Assembly (NCBI GenBank): GCA_904419745.1
Contig: CAJFSS010000001.1
Span: 62,001-126,000, forward strand
DNA from: Candidatus Pseudoruminococcus merdavium
Lineage (GTDB): Bacteria > Bacillota > Clostridia > Oscillospirales > Ruminococcaceae
Length of the DNA stretch: 64,000 nucleotides
Direction of reading: 5' to 3'
Shown: positions 60,034-64,000 of the stretch, one piece after another
How positions within the stretch are numbered: the first letter of the stretch is position 1
How the letters are laid out: the number at the start of each line of letters is the position of its first letter
Program-made: the position numbers and the translations under genes
Notes under the pieces: generated by a model
The model's database searches: none
What the model was told of the DNA's origin: nothing
What the model saw: the letters and a program-made list of their open reading frames with translations, nothing else

Positions 60034-60474
60034 TTGAGAAAAGATGTCCTAATTTCTATCCAGAGTACGCAGCAGGTTGACGGGGACTATGATGAAATGG
60101 AACTGACAACCTTTGGAAGCTACTATGAGAAAAACGGGAAATATTACATTGTCTACCAGGAATCCGAAGCCACAGGGTTTGAGGAGGACACAACGACCAC
60201 GGTAAAAGTGGAAGGGGAAAGCAGGGTGACAATGATCCGCAACGGAATGCAGCGTTCTCAGCTGATTATGGAACGGGGAAAACGCCACCTGTGCCATTAT
60301 GGAACGGAATATGGCAATATCATCATCGGAGTGTTGACGGACAATATCGTCTCTTCTCTGAAGGAAGATGGAGGGCGGGTTGATTTCAACTACACGCTGG
60401 ATATCGACGGCGCGCTTGCCAGTGAAAATACAGTACGAATTAATGTCAAGGAGTGTGACAGAGAGCATGAATAA
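60034..60474 (+). CDS. ywiB: DUF1934 beta-barrel protein YwiB
   Basis: 146 residues from a TTG with GGAG upstream. VLISIQSTQ...YYEKNGKYYIVYQESEATGFEEDTTTTVKVEGESRVTMIRNG...LIMERGKRHLCHYGTEYG is the DUF1934 calycin-like barrel. Function unknown. In Bacillus ywiB precedes argS, as here, where the argS start overlaps its end by 8 nt. Confidence 0.9.
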   Translation: MRKDVLISIQSTQQVDGDYDEMELTTFGSYYEKNGKYYIVYQESEATGFEEDTTTTVKVEGESRVTMIRNGMQRSQLIMERGKRHLCHYGTEYGNIIIGVLTDNIVSSLKEDGGRVDFNYTLDIDGALASENTVRINVKECDREHE

Positions 60475-62152
60475 TCTTGTGTTAAAGGCAATGGATGAAG
60501 TTAGGGAAACGGTTATGAACGCCCTCGGCGCCTGTGTAGCGGACGGTAGCCTGGACGCGCAGCCGATCCCCTCGTTTTTGGTAGAAATTCCGGCGGACAA
60601 GAGCCATGGAGATTTTGCAACCAATATTGCAATGGTCTGCGCCCGTGTGTTCCATAAGGCCCCGCGTCAGATTGCAGAACTTGTAAAATCCCATATGGAT
60701 TTACAAGGGACCTATTTTGCTTCCTGTGAAATTGCAGGTCCAGGGTTTATCAATTTCTTTTTGTCCCCAAGCTGGTTTGCGAATGCGGTCGAAGAGGTTC
60801 TCTCCCAGGGAGAGCAGTACGGCCGCTCAGAGTTTGGGGCGGGGAAACGGGTTCTGGTGGAATTTGTCTCCGCAAACCCGACCGGTCCAATGCACATTGG
60901 TAATGCGCGCGGCGGCGCTATCGGGGACAGCCTTGCTTCGGTATTGGACTGGGCGGGCTACTCTGTGGAGCGCGAATTTTATGTCAATGACGCGGGCAAT
61001 CAGATTAAGAAATTCGGCCTGTCCCTCTCCCTGCGTTATCAGCAGCTCTACCAAGAAGGGATTGAGATGCCGGAGGGAACCTACCTTGGACAGGACATCA
61101 TGGACCATGCGAAGAATTTTGCTGCTCTTCATGGGGACAAGTATATGAATGTTTCGGAGGAAGAGCGTCAACAGGCCCTTGTGGACTATGCGCTTCCACT
61201 GAACATTGAAGGGCTAAAACGGGATCTGGAAAAATACCGGATTACTTATGACACCTGGTTCCGGGAGTCCACTCTTCACAAAAACGGGGCTGTCGAACAG
61301 ATTATTGAACTGCTCAAAGAAAAAGGGCATACCTACGAAAAAGAGGGCGCACTCTGGTTTAAAGCAACTGATTTTGGAAGTGAGGATTTTGTCCTGGTAC
61401 GTTCTAATGGAATCCCAACATATGTGGTACCGGATATTGCCTACCATTACAATAAACTGGTTACCCGCGGGTTTGATAAGGCCATTGATGTCCTGGGAGC
61501 GGATCACCATGGTTATATCCCGCGTCTGAAAGCATCCATGCAGGCGCTCGGCGTGGACGCGGACAAGCTGGACGCGGTTTTGATGCAGATGGTGCGCCTG
61601 GTACGTGACGGCCAGGTAATCAAGGCAAGTAAGCGTTCCGGCAAGGCGATTACTCTGGTTACTCTCCTTGATGAAGTGCCCATTGACGCGGCGCGTTTCT
61701 TTTTTAATTTGAGAGAGGCAAACTCCCATTTTGATTTTGATCTTGACCTTGCCGTTGAGCAGTCCAGCCAGAATCCGGTATATTATGTACAATATGCGCA
61801 TGCGAGAATTTGCAGTATCGTCAAAAATTTGGCGGGAGAAGGGGTTTCTCCTCGCACCTGTACTGTCGAAGAACTCTCTGCATTGTCAAAGCCCGAGGAA
61901 ATTGAGTTGATTCGCCACCTTGCCAGCCTGCCCAATGAAATCATTGATGCAGCAAAGGGCTATGATCCAGCCCGGATTACCAGGTATGCAATTGAACTTG
62001 CAACTCTGTTCCACAAGTTTTATAATGCTTGCAAAGTCAAGGGAGAGGAAGAGCCTTTGATGCAGGCAAGGCTGAATCTCTGCTTGGCGGTGCGTGTGGC
62101 GCTTAAAAACGTCCTGACCCTGCTCAAAATCCAGGCTCCGGAGACGATGTAA
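60467..62152 (+). CDS. argS: Arginyl-tRNA synthetase
   Basis: 561 residues from the ATG at 60467 (AAGGAG 13 bases upstream). N-terminal Add-1 domain; SANPTGPMHIGNARGGAIGDSLA with HIGN at 143-146; Rossmann catalytic core; MVRLVRDGQVIKASKRSGKAITLVTL in the KMSK region (written without the canonical KMSKS, as usual for ArgS); C-terminal anticodon helices ending KNVLTLLKIQAPETM. It charges tRNA(Arg). Confidence 0.98.
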   Translation: MNNLVLKAMDEVRETVMNALGACVADGSLDAQPIPSFLVEIPADKSHGDFATNIAMVCARVFHKAPRQIAELVKSHMDLQGTYFASCEIAGPGFINFFLSPSWFANAVEEVLSQGEQYGRSEFGAGKRVLVEFVSANPTGPMHIGNARGGAIGDSLASVLDWAGYSVEREFYVNDAGNQIKKFGLSLSLRYQQLYQEGIEMPEGTYLGQDIMDHAKNFAALHGDKYMNVSEEERQQALVDYALPLNIEGLKRDLEKYRITYDTWFRESTLHKNGAVEQIIELLKEKGHTYEKEGALWFKATDFGSEDFVLVRSNGIPTYVVPDIAYHYNKLVTRGFDKAIDVLGADHHGYIPRLKASMQALGVDADKLDAVLMQMVRLVRDGQVIKASKRSGKAITLVTLLDEVPIDAARFFFNLREANSHFDFDLDLAVEQSSQNPVYYVQYAHARICSIVKNLAGEGVSPRTCTVEELSALSKPEEIELIRHLASLPNEIIDAAKGYDPARITRYAIELATLFHKFYNACKVKGEEEPLMQARLNLCLAVRVALKNVLTLLKIQAPETM

Positions 62153-62159
62153 ACACTAT

Positions 62160-62201
62160 GAAGGGGTTCGGTAAAAATTTCCTTTGCCGGACCTCTTTTC
62201 T
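62160..62201 (+). terminator. argS terminator
   Basis: AGGGGTTCGG.AAA paired with TTT.CCGGACCTCT with G-U pairs, then TTTTC. Confidence 0.6.
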
Positions 62202-62295
62202 TCATAGTTTCTTTATAGGTTTCGTTTATGATAGTATCAGATGGGAAAGCTTATGCTTAACCCAATGCCATTTTATGGAGGTTTTGAACGTAGAA

Positions 62296-63531
62296 ATGGA
62301 TGTTCCATACCACTTACCGCTCCTGCTTGATGGGGCGACAGGTACCAATCTCATTCACCGAGAGCATATGCCATTGGAACAATGCCCGGAACAGTGGATA
62401 TTACAGCATCCACAGGCACTGCTCTCTTTGCAGCACGATTTTGTTAAAGCCGGCAGCCAGGTACTGTTAGCACCGACTTTTCAGGCAAATGCATTGGCGT
62501 TGGAAAAATATGGCCTTGCAGCAGAGGATATCAACTTGACGGAGCGACTGGTCTTTTTGACAAAACAGGCGTCGGGGGGAAACACTCTGGTTGCGGGCAG
62601 TATCGGTCCCACCGGCCAGGGAATCGAGCCGTTTGGTAAGCTGCGCTTTCAGCAAATTGTAGACACTTACCGCCGGCAGGTACAGGCCATGCGGAAAGCG
62701 GGTGTGGATTTGATTGTATGCGAGACAATGACCTCCCTTTCCGACGCCAGGGCTGCTCTGCTGGCTGCAAAAGAGACAGGGCTTCCCGTTTTTGTAAGCG
62801 TGGTTGTAACAGAGGAAGAAGAGGAAATGCCGGATGGAACAAAACTTCTCTGTGCATTGGCGGTACTGCAGTCCATGGGAGCGGATGCTTTTGGAATCAA
62901 TTGTTCTGGAAGTCCAGGACAGATACTCCCTTGGTTTGAAAAAATAGCCCCTTATGCACAGATCCCTCTGCTTGCAAAGCCAAATCCCGGGAACCCAAAT
63001 CCGGTCAATTTGGGACAATACGATCTTGGACCTGAAATTTTTGCAAAAGAAGTGGGCAGACTGATAGATGTCGGTGTTTCTATTGTGGGAGGATGCTGTG
63101 GGACTTCCCCGGAACATGTACATGCGCTGGCAAACCTGATTAGGAACCGCTCTTCCCGGCCACTTCAGCACCATCCGGATGAAGACGAGGTTTTGGCGGC
63201 AAGCGGACACGAAGCGTTTTTCCTGAGAGAGGATATGACAATGGGAGAACCTCTTTCCTGTGAGCTGGATATGGCGGATGATATCTTGGAATATGAGGAC
63301 AGTGGATTTGATATCCTTCCAGTTCAGGTAGAAACGGAAGATGATGCATATCATCTGGGTCTCAATTGCCATATGTTTCGCCTTCCGGTGCTGATTGCTT
63401 CGCATAGTTTTGAACTGATGGAACAGTCCCTGTTTGAATTCCAGGGCAGGGCATTGGTTGACAGCCAGTGTGGGCTGGAGAATGATGAGTTGTACCGACT
63501 TGCCAAGCGGTATGGTGCTATTGTATACTAG
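62296..63531 (+). CDS. Homocysteine S-methyltransferase family protein with an unusual C-terminal part
   Basis: 411 residues from the ATG at 62296; the start is uncertain (GGAGG lies 14 bases upstream, a TTG lies too close to it). Residues 1-290 are a homocysteine methyltransferase barrel: LLLDGATGTNL, the zinc cysteines in GINCSGSP and GGCCGTSPEH, and AKPNPG. It methylates homocysteine or a related thiol. The last 110 residues are not part of that barrel: an acidic linker, then a segment like the start of a MetH pterin-binding domain (FDILPVQVETEDDAYH...FEFQGRALVDSQCGLENDELYRLAKRYGAIVY). The protein may be a truncated MetH. Confidence 0.85.
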   Translation: MDVPYHLPLLLDGATGTNLIHREHMPLEQCPEQWILQHPQALLSLQHDFVKAGSQVLLAPTFQANALALEKYGLAAEDINLTERLVFLTKQASGGNTLVAGSIGPTGQGIEPFGKLRFQQIVDTYRRQVQAMRKAGVDLIVCETMTSLSDARAALLAAKETGLPVFVSVVVTEEEEEMPDGTKLLCALAVLQSMGADAFGINCSGSPGQILPWFEKIAPYAQIPLLAKPNPGNPNPVNLGQYDLGPEIFAKEVGRLIDVGVSIVGGCCGTSPEHVHALANLIRNRSSRPLQHHPDEDEVLAASGHEAFFLREDMTMGEPLSCELDMADDILEYEDSGFDILPVQVETEDDAYHLGLNCHMFRLPVLIASHSFELMEQSLFEFQGRALVDSQCGLENDELYRLAKRYGAIVY

Positions 63532-63598
63532 AGTTAAGATATCAGACTGAAAGGGAGCCTTTGCTGCGGGGTGCAGTTTGGGCTGAAAGGACAAGACA

Positions 63599-64000
63599 GT
63601 GAAAAAAAAGGATTTGTTCAGTATCCCCAATATCCTTTCCTATATCAGGATTTTGCTGATACCGGTGTTTGCATATTGTTACTTAACAGCAAAAACAAAT
63701 TGGGATTATTATTTTGCAGCGATTATTTTGCTTCTTTCCGGCCTTACGGATATGGCGGATGGGATGATTGCCAGAAAATTTGGTATGATTACCTATCTTG
63801 GAAAAATCCTGGATCCGGTTGCGGACAAACTGACGCAGGCGACCGTTGCGGTCTGTCTTGCCATCCGGGTGAAATGGATGCCGCTTTTGCTCTGTGTTTT
63901 CCTGATTAAAGAGCTGACGACAGCATTTGGAGGCCTGAAGCTGATGCATGATGGCGTGCGGCTGGTTGGGGCAAAATGGTTTGGAAAGCTTTCCACTGCG
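63599..64000 (+). CDS. CDP-alcohol phosphatidyltransferase (PgsA-like), cut by window edge
   Basis: 134 codons seen from a GTG with GAAAGGA upstream; the 3' end is outside the window. Membrane segments begin at once (KKKDLFSIPNILSYIRILLIPVFAYCY), and the catalytic motif DMADGMIARKFGMITYLGKILDPVADK carries the D-x2-DG-x2-AR-x8-G-x3-D-x3-D pattern. It makes a phospholipid headgroup from CDP-diacylglycerol, probably phosphatidylglycerol phosphate. Which alcohol cannot be told. Confidence 0.88.
   Translation, partial: MKKKDLFSIPNILSYIRILLIPVFAYCYLTAKTNWDYYFAAIILLLSGLTDMADGMIARKFGMITYLGKILDPVADKLTQATVAVCLAIRVKWMPLLLCVFLIKELTTAFGGLKLMHDGVRLVGAKWFGKLSTA

Noticed and set aside
62467-63630. 387-residue minus-strand frame opposite the homocysteine methyltransferase
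   Set aside because: Shadow of a certain gene without a start site.

Overview
The window reads as chromosome of a low-to-mid GC, spore-forming member of the Clostridia, most like the Oscillospiraceae/Acutalibacteraceae group. The evidence is the firmicute gene orders (ylxM-ffh-rpsP-khpA-rimM-trmD; rsmD-coaD; scpA/scpB-DUF2953-GerW; ywiB-argS; ddl-murI), strong AGGAGG-type ribosome sites with many TTG and GTG starts, a LexA box of the Gram-positive type, and sporulation-linked genes (ytfJ/gerW, a DacF-type carboxypeptidase). I see no rRNA, tRNA or CRISPR array.

Layout. 1-1.5 kb: the end of an amidohydrolase cut by the window edge and a frameshifted GyrI-like domain. 1.55-5.86 kb: a reduced prophage holding a CI-like repressor, an ImmA-type protease, an SOS-type promoter, a few small genes, a tail-fibre-like protein, a holin and a GH25 lysin. 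5.86-18 kb: a ZIP metal transporter under a palindromic operator, a YbaK-type editing protein, HflX, a DUF362 ferredoxin protein, a long PRPP synthetase, an Rrf2 regulator divergent from nadA, then a minus-strand run (DUF975 protein, unusual LeuB relative, CobO, histidine phosphatase) and a Cro/CI-type regulator. 18.2-22.7 kb: radical SAM-TatD-MetG and an unknown gene, visibly GC-richer. 22.7-24.5 kb: four small DNA-binding proteins in two paralogous pairs, each with its own repeat-type control region, and a coiled-coil protein. 24.9-30 kb: the SRP/ribosome-maturation cluster. 30.3-34.3 kb: HPr, UvrC, RsmD, CoaD. 34.4-40.2 kb: minus-strand methyltransferase and nitroreductase, then the site-2 protease/ScpA/HAD/ScpB/DUF2953/GNAT/GerW operon. 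40.5-44 kb: L28, an MBL hydrolase, DacF, RluB. 44.1-47.8 kb: a three-gene biotin transcarboxylase-like operon. 47.9-57.7 kb: an accessory stretch with a nucleotidyltransferase, a CydDC-like exporter operon with a YgbA-like and a DUF454 gene, an acetyltransferase, a broken sigma factor, an iron-sulfur flavoprotein, and an isoaspartyl dipeptidase/creatininase operon. 57.9-64 kb: Ddl, MurI, YwiB, ArgS, a homocysteine methyltransferase and the start of a CDP-alcohol phosphatidyltransferase.

The points I find most worth a second look are the SOS-box promoter placed ahead of what is essentially a surviving lysis cassette; the soluble 12S-1.3S-5S transcarboxylase set without a membrane pump subunit; the CydDC/YgbA/DUF454 operon with twin operators and a terminator in its leader; the nest of self-operator mini-regulators at 22.7-24 kb; and a LeuB relative whose NAD-binding loop is replaced. 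Functions are assigned from motifs read by eye; no database search was run.
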